A stretch of DNA of 8,600 nucleotides from Deltaproteobacteria bacterium (GTDB taxonomy: Bacteria; Desulfobacterota; DSM-4660; Desulfatiglandales; HGW-15): NCBI GenBank assembly GCA_021737245.1, contig JAIPEI010000136.1, positions 1 through 8,600 on the forward strand, written 5' to 3'. Below are positions 1-6,409 of this stretch, in pieces. The position numbers were made by a program, and so were the translations under genes. Positions within the stretch are counted from its first letter, which is position 1. Every line of letters starts with the position of its first letter. The notes beneath the pieces are model-generated. The model saw only the letters and a list, made by a program, of their open reading frames with translations. It did not search any database and was not told the DNA's origin.

Positions 1-454
1 GGTGGGGATCGTGGCACGCCAGGCAGGCGTCGGAGACCGCAGGCCGGGCCGCTGTCCCCTCCGCGTGGGTCCCCGCCCGGATCTCTTCCTGCACCCCGTC
101 GTGGCAGGCCAGACATGGGTCGGACGAAAAGTCCTCCCTCGGGTTCCGGTTCACCTGACCGGCGGCGGGGTGCGTATCCCGGCCCGCCACGTCCTCGTGG
201 CAGTCCAGGCAGGAGGCCCGCCCGTGGACGGAGGCGTGGAAGGCGTGCCGATCGACGATCCAGGAGGGCCCTTCCGCCGCAACCCAGGGCGATCGAACCG
301 AAAACCACGCCAACAGGACCAGGAAGAGGAGCCCTCCCCGCCTGTGCTTTCCGCCTGGGAGCGTGGGCCCCGGAGGGGAAGGGGTCTGTCTGCTCGAGCC
401 GCTTTCCGTTGTCAACACGTCCTCTCTTGCCGCCTCACCCGCGGGCGAGGGCAT
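1..454 (-). CDS. Multiheme c-type cytochrome, N-terminal part (cut by window edge)
   Basis: The minus strand encodes 151 codons that continue past the left edge. Three covalent heme sites of the form CxxCH are visible: CLDCH at about residue 82, CLACH at about 114 and CLACH at about 144. Further histidines in between (for example SVHG, DTHP, AGTHA) could be distal heme ligands. Residues 36-60 look like a Sec signal or anchor: basic KHRR, then a hydrophobic run LLFLVLLAWFSV, then a possible cleavage after VAA. The protein should therefore work outside the inner membrane as an electron carrier. I chose the ATG at 454 because AGGAG lies 9 bases upstream. That leaves an unusual Pro/Ser-rich extension of about 35 residues before the signal, and a GTG at 418 or TTG at 415 are alternatives. 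It follows the small membrane protein by 74 bp. The total heme count and exact cytochrome family cannot be known from this fragment. Confidence 0.85.
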   Translation of the reverse strand, partial: MPSPAGEAAREDVLTTESGSSRQTPSPPGPTLPGGKHRRGGLLFLVLLAWFSVRSPWVAAEGPSWIVDRHAFHASVHGRASCLDCHEDVAGRDTHPAAGQVNRNPREDFSSDPCLACHDGVQEEIRAGTHAEGTAARPAVSDACLACHDPH

Positions 455-528
455 GGTTCCGGTCTCCTGTTGCGATTCGGGGACCGACCGCCGTTTCGGT
501 GTGGGGGACTCCCGGAAGGGTGCCGATG

Positions 529-840
529 TCAAGAGGTCTCCCCGAGTGGGTCCTCCTGCGTCAGGTAGTACCTTCCGTCCGGGGTCTTGGCCACCACGCC
601 GCTCGCCAGGAGCGCCTGGACCGCCCTGGGCCGAAAGTCCTGTATTCCCAGCGACCGTAGGCCCGATTCTGCGCGGCGAAGCGGGACCGCGGTGGAGGGG
701 TCGCGAGCCCCGGCCTGCTCCAGCTCGCGGACCACCCCTTTCAAGGTCCTGGCGGCCCTCCAGGTGTTCACCCGGCGGGTCAGCAGGTAGACGGCGACGA
801 GAAGGGCGACGGCCAGGACGAGTTTCAGCTCCTCGCTCAT
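529..840 (-). CDS. Small membrane-anchored protein with winged-helix-like C-terminus
   Basis: This 103-residue protein has no family I can name. Residues 6-22 form one hydrophobic helix (LVLAVALLVAVYLL) followed by a basic stretch, TRRVNTWRAAR, so the bulk should be cytoplasmic by the positive-inside rule. Residues 30-47 are a charged helix. The last 40 residues (LRSLGIQDFRPRAVQALLASGVVAKTPDGRYYLTQE, read in two halves) have the helix-helix-turn-strand look of a small winged-helix domain ending in the hairpin TPDGRYYL. Nucleic-acid or protein binding is possible but not shown. The ATG at 840 has AGGTGA seven bases upstream, and the stop codon of the preceding universal stress gene lies inside that site, so the two are almost certainly translated from one transcript. 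A true coding gene is likely because of this coupling and the coherent topology. Confidence 0.75.
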   Translation of the reverse strand: MSEELKLVLAVALLVAVYLLTRRVNTWRAARTLKGVVRELEQAGARDPSTAVPLRRAESGLRSLGIQDFRPRAVQALLASGVVAKTPDGRYYLTQEDPLGETS

Positions 841-847
841 TCAGAGC

Positions 848-1372
848 TCACCTGTCTTGCTTCGAAATCTCTCCGTTCTCCGGGAGCCGGATGACCAGCA
901 CGGGCCTCTTGCACCTCCTGAGCACACGCCGGGACGTGCTGCCGATCATGGCGTCCTCCAGCACGCCGTGCCCGTGGGCCCCCATGACCACCAGGTCGAA
1001 GGCCCCCTGGTTGGCCAGGCGAAGGATTTCCTCCACGGGGTTTCCGATCTTGATGACGATGTCGTCCGTGATGAAGTCGCATGCCGGCTGCTTGGCGCTG
1101 ACCTCTTCGCAGAAGTTCTGGAGACGCTCCCGTATGGTCTCGGTGACCTTCCGGCTGTTCGTCTCCCTGAGTTCCTTCCACCTCTCCTCTCCCAGGATGT
1201 TCATGACCAGGGAGGCGGAGTAGGGCGATCGCTCCTCGAGCACGTGGAGAATAGTGATGCCGGCTCCGGTCAGGTTGCTCAAGTGGGCTGCGTACCCGAA
1301 GGCGTAACGGGCGTTCTTCGACAGATCGGTGACGTACAGGATCTTTTTGATGTCCGGAATCAAGGGGATCAT
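848..1372 (-). CDS. Universal stress protein (UspA family, ATP-binding type)
   Basis: The 174-residue protein is a single Usp domain, slightly longer than the usual 140-150 residues. It starts with the beta strand and conserved aspartate KKILYVTDLS (Asp16). It ends with the family nucleotide-binding signature G-x2-G-x9-G-(S/T): Gly131-AH-Gly134, nine residues, Gly144-Ser145-Thr146, followed by the closing strand RPVLVIRLP. Presence of this motif places it with the ATP-binding Usps rather than the non-binding UspA type. An extra charged helix around residues 60-95 accounts for the added length. It lies 144 bp after the large TRAP permease gene and 7 bp before the small membrane protein gene. 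ATG at 1372 has GGGAGGG six bases upstream. In Halomonas elongata the ATP-binding Usp TeaD is encoded beside and regulates the TeaABC TRAP transporter; a similar role here is inferred from position. Confidence 0.93.
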   Translation of the reverse strand: MIPLIPDIKKILYVTDLSKNARYAFGYAAHLSNLTGAGITILHVLEERSPYSASLVMNILGEERWKELRETNSRKVTETIRERLQNFCEEVSAKQPACDFITDDIVIKIGNPVEEILRLANQGAFDLVVMGAHGHGVLEDAMIGSTSRRVLRRCKRPVLVIRLPENGEISKQDR

Positions 1373-1405
1373 AGGGGTCCCTCCCTGCGTTCATGGATAC
1401 CGTGT

Positions 1406-1423
1406 CTCGGGGCTCGCCCCGGT
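1406..1423 (-). other. Stem-loop in dctM-usp gap
   Basis: Within the 144-bp gap between the large permease and usp, CGGGGC (1408-1413) and GCCCCG (1416-1421) form a six-base-pair stem with a two-base loop. A second GC-rich imperfect hairpin lies nearer dctM, around 1462-1493. Neither is followed by a T-run on the minus strand, so these are not typical intrinsic terminators. They could stabilise or end the upstream message in part, separating transporter and usp expression. This is seen in the sequence only as base pairing. Confidence 0.35.
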
Positions 1424-1516
1424 GCACTCCACACCGTTGCACAATCTTTCCTGTCTCGGCCGGCAGGGGTTTCCCGGCCGCCGCCGACCCGTGCCTTAGT
1501 TCCGATCTCCTCCTCG

Positions 1517-2839
1517 TCACCCCACCAGCGTGTTGGCCAGCCACAGGATGGTTTCGGGCCAGATCACCACGGTGATGAGCCCCAGCTCCATGAGGCGCCA
1601 GAAGGGGAAGGCTCCCCAGTAGATGTCGCCCGTGGTTACCTCGGGCGGGGCCACCCCGCGCAGGTAGAAGAGGGCGTACCCGAAGGGCGGCGTCAGGAAG
1701 GAGTCCTGGAGCATAACCGCGATGGTCACTACGAACCAGACCTTGTCGAACCCCAGCTCCACGGCGATGGGCAGAAAGATGGGAAAGCAGATCATGATGA
1801 TCCCGATCCAGTCCAGGAACATGCCGAGGAAGAAGAGGATCACCATCATGACGATGAAGGTGCCCCACTTGCCCAAGCCGATGCCGAAGATGAGGCTCTT
1901 GACCACCTCGCCCCCTCCGGACCCCATGAATACCCCCGAGAAGCAGGCGGCGCAGGCCAGGATCAGGACCACCATGGACGTGGTCTTCGAGGTGTTGATC
2001 ACGGCGGTCGCGAGCCCTCGCCAGGTGAACTTCCCGTAAGCAACTGTCAAGACGAAGGCGAGCACCGCGCCGACGGCGGCGGCTTCGGTGGGGGTGGCGA
2101 TGCCGGCGAAGATGGACCCCAGCACGCCGACGACCAAGATCACTGGCGGAACCATGGACTTGAGGACCCGCAGGGCCAGGGTCCCGGCCGGCATCCCGGC
2201 CCGCTCCTCCTTGGAGAGCGCCGGACCGTCCTGGGGCCGGATCGCGCATCGGACGATGATGTAGCCGATGTAGAGAAAGGCCAGGATGATCCCCGGGAGG
2301 ATGGCGCCGGCGAAGAGCTTGCCCACGGAGATGGCCGACTGGTCGGCCATGACCACGAGCATGATGCTGGGTGGAATGAGGATGCCCAGGGTCCCCCCGG
2401 CGCAGACCGAGCCGGCGGCCAGTCGCTTGTTGTAACCGTACTTCAGGAAGACCGGCATGCTCAGGAGGCCCATGGTCACCACCGAGGCCCCGATGATGCC
2501 GGTGCAGGCGCCGAACAGGGTGGAGACCACCACCACGGCCACGGCGATCCCCCCCCGAAGCGGGCCGAACAGGTACCGCATGGTGTCGAAGAGGTCCTCG
2601 GCCACACCCGACTGATCCAGAAGTTGGGCCATGAGGATGAAGAGGGGGATGCAGACCAGGATGTAGCTGTCCATGGTGCCCCAGATCTGGTTCAGGAAGA
2701 GATAGAAGCAGGCCGGCCCCCAGCCCAGGTACCCGAAGATGGTGGCCAGCCCCCCGAGCACGAAGGCGAGTGGGTGCCCCATGAAGAGCCCGATCAGGAG
2801 GCCGACGAACATTCCGATGGTGATGAATTCCGCACTCAT
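1517..2839 (-). CDS. dctM: TRAP transporter large permease subunit (DctM family)
   Basis: The 440-residue, highly hydrophobic protein has the normal DctM length and motifs. These include IPLFILMAQLL near residue 64, the TGIIGASVV segment near 113, GGTLGILIPPSIMLV near 148-162, the ATPTEAAAVGA hairpin near 248-258, the FLDWIGIIMICFPIFLPI segment near 341-358 and LTPPFG near 382. In characterised TRAP systems this subunit carries the Na+-coupled elevator transport of a carboxylate delivered by the periplasmic binding protein, in complex with the small DctQ subunit in the inner membrane. Its ATG overlaps the dctQ TGA in an ATGA arrangement, so translation is coupled. Nothing appears truncated or mutated. 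The substrate is set mainly by the binding protein and cannot be read from this subunit. Confidence 0.96.
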   Translation of the reverse strand: MSAEFITIGMFVGLLIGLFMGHPLAFVLGGLATIFGYLGWGPACFYLFLNQIWGTMDSYILVCIPLFILMAQLLDQSGVAEDLFDTMRYLFGPLRGGIAVAVVVVSTLFGACTGIIGASVVTMGLLSMPVFLKYGYNKRLAAGSVCAGGTLGILIPPSIMLVVMADQSAISVGKLFAGAILPGIILAFLYIGYIIVRCAIRPQDGPALSKEERAGMPAGTLALRVLKSMVPPVILVVGVLGSIFAGIATPTEAAAVGAVLAFVLTVAYGKFTWRGLATAVINTSKTTSMVVLILACAACFSGVFMGSGGGEVVKSLIFGIGLGKWGTFIVMMVILFFLGMFLDWIGIIMICFPIFLPIAVELGFDKVWFVVTIAVMLQDSFLTPPFGYALFYLRGVAPPEVTTGDIYWGAFPFWRLMELGLITVVIWPETILWLANTLVG

Positions 2840-3345
2840 ACCTCTTCCCCCTTTACCATCTGGATGATGGCCCGGATGAAGGTCGCGAGGCCCTGGTTCA
2901 GGAGCAGGGCGAAGGTGACCGGGATCACGGTCTTGACCACGGGCACGATCCGCAGGGCCGCTGACTCGCTCGTCTCACCGATGGACCAGGAGGTCCCGGC
3001 GTAGATGAGCCCCAGGTAGAAGACGATGATGCAGAACGGGAAGAAGAAAACCGTGTAGGTGATCACGTCCAGGATGCCGCGGGTCCTCGGGGAGAACCGC
3101 TGGTAGATGATGTCGATGCGGACGTGGGCCTGGTAGAGCATGGTGTAGGCCGCGACCAGCATGAAGTGGGGTCCGTAGATGTAGTTGGTCACCTCGGTGG
3201 CCCAGATGTGAGGGCTGTTGAAGAAACGCCTTGATATCACCTCGTATGCGACCACGACGGTGAGGGGAATCACCAGCCAGACGAAGATCCTGCCGGACCA
3301 TTCGCTGACCTGGTCCATCCCTTTCAAGATCGTCTTGAGCTGCAT
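2836..3345 (-). CDS. dctQ: TRAP transporter small permease subunit (DctQ family)
   Basis: This 169-residue protein has four hydrophobic segments, at about residues 20-37, 57-72, 92-114 and 135-155. It also has DctQ hallmarks: YEVISRRFFNSPHIWATEV after helix one, the HVRIDIIYQRFSP segment after helix two and SWSIGETSESAALRIVP before the last helix. It pairs with DctM as a scaffold in the membrane complex. An in-frame ATG lies upstream at 3411 and would add 22 residues. I prefer 3345 because AAGAAAGG sits seven bases before it, the upstream ATG has no recognisable ribosome site, and the resulting size fits the family. The gene starts 116 bp after the binding-protein stop and ends in a 4-bp overlap with dctM. 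Confidence 0.94.
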   Translation of the reverse strand: MQLKTILKGMDQVSEWSGRIFVWLVIPLTVVVAYEVISRRFFNSPHIWATEVTNYIYGPHFMLVAAYTMLYQAHVRIDIIYQRFSPRTRGILDVITYTVFFFPFCIIVFYLGLIYAGTSWSIGETSESAALRIVPVVKTVIPVTFALLLNQGLATFIRAIIQMVKGEEV

Positions 3346-3419
3346 GCGTATGCCTTTCTTTGACGGGACAGGGCCGTCAACAAACGGGTGCGGCGAACGT
3401 ACCGAGGGCATGCGGGCAA

Positions 3420-3450
3420 AGAGGCCCTGGAGCCTGGCCCCGGGGCCTCT
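3420..3450 (-). promoter_or_regulatory. Hairpin between dctP and dctQ (possible attenuator or RNA stabiliser)
   Basis: On the transcribed minus strand AGAGGCCC and GGGCCTCT (3450-3443 and 3427-3420) form a perfect eight-base-pair stem with a 15-base loop, followed by TTTG. A competing perfect palindrome GGCCCCGGGGCC lies at 3436-3447. Such hairpins after a binding-protein gene often protect its message or cause partial termination, giving more binding protein than permease. That role is an inference; the T-run is too short for a strong terminator. Confidence 0.5.
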
Positions 3451-3461
3451 ATGCGCAGGGT

Positions 3462-4586
3462 CTACTTCACGCCCATCTTCTCCAGCTCGACCAGGGCCGA
3501 CTCCACGTAGGTGGGGTGGAACCCGTACCCGAACTTGCCCGTCATGTCGCGCCAGTCCTTGTAGTCCCTGAGGTACACCAGCTGGGACTTGAGGATCTTG
3601 GCGAACAGGCCGCCCCGTTCCTTGGCCGCCTCGATGATGTAGTCACCCGACATCTCGTCCAGCTTTTTCAGGCTCTCCTCGTCCAGCTCTACGATCTCCA
3701 CGCCCTTCTGTTTGAACTTCTCGATGGCCCGGGCCGAGTCCGCCTCGTAGAAGGTCAGGCTGTCCATGGCTGCGGCCATGCAGGCCATGGTGAAGATGTC
3801 CTGGTACTGCTTGGGCAGCTTCTCGAAGGCCGACTTGTTCACCATGACGCCCGACTGGGTGGCCGGCTGGAACCAGCAGGGAACGCTCCAGTACTTGGTG
3901 ATCTCGGCGAAGCCCATGCCCCAGTCGATGCCGGGGGCGCTGAACTCGGCCCCGTCCAGGGTGCCCCGCTCCACGGCCAGGTAGATCTCGCCGCCCGGCA
4001 TCTTGACGGGGGCGCCGCCGAGCTTCTCCAGGATGGAGATGGTCGCGCGGGCCGGCGTTCTCACCTTCAATCCCTTGTAGTCCTCCAGGGTTTTGATGGG
4101 TCCGGCCTTCTCGGTGGTGCGGAAGCCCGACTCCATGGGCGTGGCGCCCAGGTTGAAGTACATCATGTCGAACTTGCCGAAGGCCTCGTTGTAGAGCTCG
4201 CGGCCGCCGTACTGGTAGTACCAGACCATGTAGTCCATGTTCGTGAACCCGTAGGGCATGGACCCCAGGAAGTCGAAGGCCGTATCCTTGCTGACCCAGT
4301 AGCTGGGCCAGTCGCCCACGGCCTGGACCACGCCCTTGCTGCAGGCGTCGAAGTACTCGAACGCCTTCATGAGGGACCCGGAGGGGAACCATTGGATCTC
4401 GAAGTCACCGTTGGTGGCCTGCTTCACGAACTCGATCATGGCCTTGTCGCCATGGTAGAGGTTGATGGCCTCGGTCCAGCAGCTGCCCATTCTCCACTTG
4501 ACCTTTTCACCGGCCAGAACCGGCGATCCCGTCACGAGAAACATGACTGCCGCGGTCAGTGTGACCGCCAGAGCGATTCTTCTCAT
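3462..4586 (-). CDS. dctP: TRAP transporter periplasmic solute-binding protein (DctP family, TakP-like branch)
   Basis: The 374-residue precursor starts with a clear Sec signal (MRRIALAVTLTAAVMFLV, with likely cleavage after SPVLA at residue 25). The mature part begins with the strand VKWRMGSCW. Family features include FPSGSLMKAFEYFDACSKG near 67-85, GSMPYGF near 108, YGGRELYNEAF near 126, the GLKVRTP motif with Arg176 (the conserved carboxylate-binding arginine of DctP proteins) and PGIDWGMGFAEITKYW near 218-233. The last two and the WFQP segment near 238 resemble the TakP/lactate-binding branch that takes 2-oxo or 2-hydroxy monocarboxylates, often with a metal ion. That subgroup call is from memory of the family and is moderate. 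The ATG at 4586 has AAGGAGGT six bases upstream, a very strong ribosome site. It is the first transporter gene, 213 bp after the larA-like gene. Confidence 0.95.
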   Translation of the reverse strand: MRRIALAVTLTAAVMFLVTGSPVLAGEKVKWRMGSCWTEAINLYHGDKAMIEFVKQATNGDFEIQWFPSGSLMKAFEYFDACSKGVVQAVGDWPSYWVSKDTAFDFLGSMPYGFTNMDYMVWYYQYGGRELYNEAFGKFDMMYFNLGATPMESGFRTTEKAGPIKTLEDYKGLKVRTPARATISILEKLGGAPVKMPGGEIYLAVERGTLDGAEFSAPGIDWGMGFAEITKYWSVPCWFQPATQSGVMVNKSAFEKLPKQYQDIFTMACMAAAMDSLTFYEADSARAIEKFKQKGVEIVELDEESLKKLDEMSGDYIIEAAKERGGLFAKILKSQLVYLRDYKDWRDMTGKFGYGFHPTYVESALVELEKMGVK

Positions 4587-4799
4587 CTCTTACCTCCTTG
4601 TACCCCTGAAAAGGTTGACAAGTACGCGTTCGTCCAACGCCTCGTGTCCATGTGGTAAATCGATCACCTCCTTTCCCTTCCGGATGGTCTTTTCCTGTGG
4701 GACGCCGGAGTCCCTCCGGGAGACGGTTTGCGGACCCTTGCTCGGGTCTCCGGGTGTGTAGCCTCCCGGCAGCGCAAGGTGGAGTGTGCCCGTCGGATC
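4587..4799 (-). promoter_or_regulatory. Intergenic leader between larA-like gene and dctP
   Basis: This 213-bp stretch holds no full gene. It contains a hairpin CCGGAG-TCC-CTCCGG at 4705-4719 without a T-run, a small inverted repeat GCGTT-N5-AACGC at 4626-4640, and the dctP ribosome site. About 80 bases before dctP (4667-4679) the minus strand carries AAAGGAGGTGATC, matching the complement of the 16S rRNA 3' end over 13 bases. A 22-codon frame from the ATG at 4652 ends in a TGA that overlaps the dctP ATG, but its spacing from that site (about 15 bases) is long. No good sigma-70 promoter was seen, so read-through from larA is likely. Confidence 0.4.
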
Positions 4800-6071
4800 T
4801 CATACCTCCGATCCCGGCCGAATCCGTCCCACCACGTAAGGGCCGTCGGGTATAACCACGGGTCGGGAGCGGCCCTCCAGCAAGGACTGCACCGTCTGCT
4901 GCACGTCCTCCGTCTTGACCGCGCCGGTCTTCGCCAGGTCCTCGTGGGAAAGGCCCGGGGAGTAGACGTAAACCTGTCCGGCATGGTCGAGGGCCTGGTA
5001 AATGTTCTGGGCGCACCACTGGTCGAGCACCAGGTTCGCCGGATCGCTGTAATGGGAGAAGAACGCCTCGGGGCTGCTCACGGTGCGCATGATGCCGCAG
5101 AACTCGGGGCTCCCAAGCCCGTCGCGGCACTCGCAGGCCACCACGACGGTTCCTCCCTCCCGGAGGATATCCATGGCACAGATCAAGGCCTTGCTCACTT
5201 GGTAAAAGGTCGCATCCAGGGGATATCCCCCGCCGGAGGTGATCACCAGGTCCGCAGGCCCGTCCAAGTCCACCACGGAGTGGCGGAAGACCATGTCGCA
5301 GCCCGCCAGGTGGGCTTGGTCATAGTGGCCGGCAAAGACCCCGGCTGTCTGCCGCTCCTTGTTGATCACCAAGTTCAGGATGAAGTCCGCTCCAACCCGC
5401 TCGGTCACGCGGATCACGTACTCGTGAAAGGGGTTCCCTTCGAGCACGCAGTTCGTGACGTTGGGGTGGTCGATCATCCTGTAGGAGTGCATGAACTTCA
5501 TGGTCTCAAAGCTGGAGATCCCCGGGAGAATCGCCTTTCCTCCGCCGGAGTACCCCGCGTAAAAGTGAGGCTCGATGAGGCCGGTCAGGATCTTCAGCTC
5601 CGCGTCGAGGTAGTGCCGGTTGATCTCGATGGGGGCGCCGTCGATCTCGTCCACCTTTCGGTAGGTCTCGGGCCTTCGGCAGTAGTGGTTCACGATGGTG
5701 TACCGGTCCATGATCTCCCGGCCCACCATGGAGGCCAGCTCGTCCCCGAGGTTGGGCCGGTGCATGCCGGTGGCGATGAGGATGATGATGGACTCACGCG
5801 GAATGCCGCCCTGCTCGAGGGCGTTCAGCAGAGGCGGGAGGAGGACCTTGTTGGGGACGGGTCGCGTGATGTCGGAGATGACGACGCAGGCGGATTTCTT
5901 CCCCCGTGCGAGGTCTGTCAGAGGGGGGCAGCGGATGGGGTTCGACAGGGCGTGCCGGATGGCGCCCGCAGGGTCGGGCAGGGGGGGCATCTCCTGCATC
6001 TCCAGCAGGGGAAAGGAATCGGGAAGTTCCACCTCCACCGTGCCTTCGCCGCAAAGCAGGCCGGCCTTCAT
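4800..6071 (-). CDS. larA: LarA-family nickel-pincer 2-hydroxyacid racemase/epimerase
   Basis: The 423-residue protein has all the landmarks of LarA (formerly DUF2088), whose nickel pincer nucleotide cofactor moves a hydride to and from C2 of a 2-hydroxyacid. Visible are SDITRP (Asp67, Arg70), ATGMHRP (His104), EPHFYAGYSGGGKAILPG (His169 and Lys179, the lysine that holds the cofactor), MHS (His195) and YQVSK (Gln291, Lys294). These correspond in order and spacing to His108, His174, Lys184, His200, Gln295 and Lys298 of the Lactiplantibacillus enzyme, so an active enzyme is likely. Homologues act on lactate, malate, phenyllactate, 2-hydroxyglutarate or sugar acids, so lactate is only one option. 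The cofactor synthesis genes larB, larC and larE are not in the window. ATG at 6071 has AGGAG eight bases upstream. It heads the operon containing the TRAP transporter. Confidence 0.92.
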   Translation of the reverse strand: MKAGLLCGEGTVEVELPDSFPLLEMQEMPPLPDPAGAIRHALSNPIRCPPLTDLARGKKSACVVISDITRPVPNKVLLPPLLNALEQGGIPRESIIILIATGMHRPNLGDELASMVGREIMDRYTIVNHYCRRPETYRKVDEIDGAPIEINRHYLDAELKILTGLIEPHFYAGYSGGGKAILPGISSFETMKFMHSYRMIDHPNVTNCVLEGNPFHEYVIRVTERVGADFILNLVINKERQTAGVFAGHYDQAHLAGCDMVFRHSVVDLDGPADLVITSGGGYPLDATFYQVSKALICAMDILREGGTVVVACECRDGLGSPEFCGIMRTVSSPEAFFSHYSDPANLVLDQWCAQNIYQALDHAGQVYVYSPGLSHEDLAKTGAVKTEDVQQTVQSLLEGRSRPVVIPDGPYVVGRIRPGSEV

Positions 6072-6200
6072 GCTGGGCTCCTCTCAGGGAAGGTTCATCT
6101 CCTCCAGACAACTCCTGCTTTCGATTCCACGGGTCGGATTCCGTTGGGTTCCAGGTTCGGGGTGCTTGGATTTCGGTGGGGCAAAGGATGTCTGGTCATC

Positions 6201-6211
6201 TGGTTATACCA
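6201..6211. promoter_or_regulatory. FadR-subfamily operator 1 (TGGTTATACCA), larA side
   Basis: TGGT-TAT-ACCA is a perfect palindrome around three central bases, with outer AT/AT also symmetric. It fits the TnGTnnnACnA consensus described for FadR-subfamily GntR regulators. It overlaps the predicted larA promoter -10 region, so bound regulator should block transcription of the larA-TRAP operon. Binding by the adjacent regulator is inferred from proximity. Confidence 0.75.
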
Positions 6212-6239
6212 AATAAACGAACAGGCTGTCGGATGTCAA
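6210..6239 (-). promoter_or_regulatory. Candidate sigma-70 promoter of the larA operon
   Basis: On the minus strand a perfect -35 hexamer TTGACA (6239-6234) is followed after 18 bases by TATTTG (6215-6210), a weak -10. An alternative pairing is CCGACA (6232-6227) with TATAAC (6208-6203) at 18-base spacing; this better -10 lies wholly inside operator 1. Either choice puts the operator over the promoter and the start of transcription about 130 bases before the larA ATG. Confidence 0.5.
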
Positions 6240-6278
6240 GATCATTTTTTTTCTTCCTCGGGGGAGCTGGTGGTCAAA

Positions 6279-6307
6279 ATGATAACAATCCATTGTAATC
6301 ATATAAG
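6279..6307 (+). promoter_or_regulatory. Candidate promoter of the GntR regulator
   Basis: ATGATA (6279-6284) and TATAAG (6302-6307) are separated by 17 bases and match the sigma-70 consensus at four and five of six positions. The spacer contains the inverted repeat ACAAT-CC-ATTGT (6285-6296). Transcription would begin near 6314 and pass through operator 2 before reaching the start codon at 6435. Confidence 0.4.
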
Positions 6308-6398
6308 AAACCGAAAAATACAGGCCCGAAGGGATCAAGTCCCGGCCCGGCGCTTGTCGAGGGTGCGACAGAATCTGCTTGTGCTGCGTTCCAGGCTA

Positions 6399-6409
6399 TG
6401 GTAGGACCA
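6399..6409. promoter_or_regulatory. FadR-subfamily operator 2 (TGGTAGGACCA), regulator side
   Basis: TGGT-AGG-ACCA is a second perfect match to the FadR-subfamily operator pattern. It ends 25 bases before the regulator ATG and just before its ribosome site. The heptamer CCAGGCT occurs at 6391 and again at 6407, flanking it. The position suggests autoregulation, by roadblock or by blocking a nearer promoter. Confidence 0.7.

Noticed and set aside
837..2249. Minus-strand open frame of 470 codons overlapping usp and dctM in another frame
   Set aside because: Arg/Gly/His-rich low-complexity translation with no family features; the true frames here encode clear Usp and DctM proteins.
857..3004. 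Long plus-strand open frame (715 codons) opposite usp, dctM and dctQ
   Set aside because: Its product is rich in His, Asp, Gly and Gln without any domain, and it lies antisense to well-recognised genes. It is a by-product of GC bias at third codon positions.
3360..4658. Plus-strand 432-codon frame opposite dctP
   Set aside because: Antisense shadow of the binding-protein gene, rich in Leu, Gly, His and Val with no motif.
4667..4679. Sequence identical to a 16S rRNA 3' tail on the plus strand
   Set aside because: Only about 13 bases match and no rRNA sequence flanks it. It is better read as an extended ribosome-binding sequence on the minus strand.
4705..4719. Hairpin CCGGAG-TCC-CTCCGG as a terminator after larA
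   Set aside because: No T-run follows on the minus strand, so an intrinsic terminator is not supported.
4728..6404. Plus-strand 558-codon frame opposite the larA-like gene
   Set aside because: Antisense shadow; translation has no recognisable domain and runs through the divergent control region.
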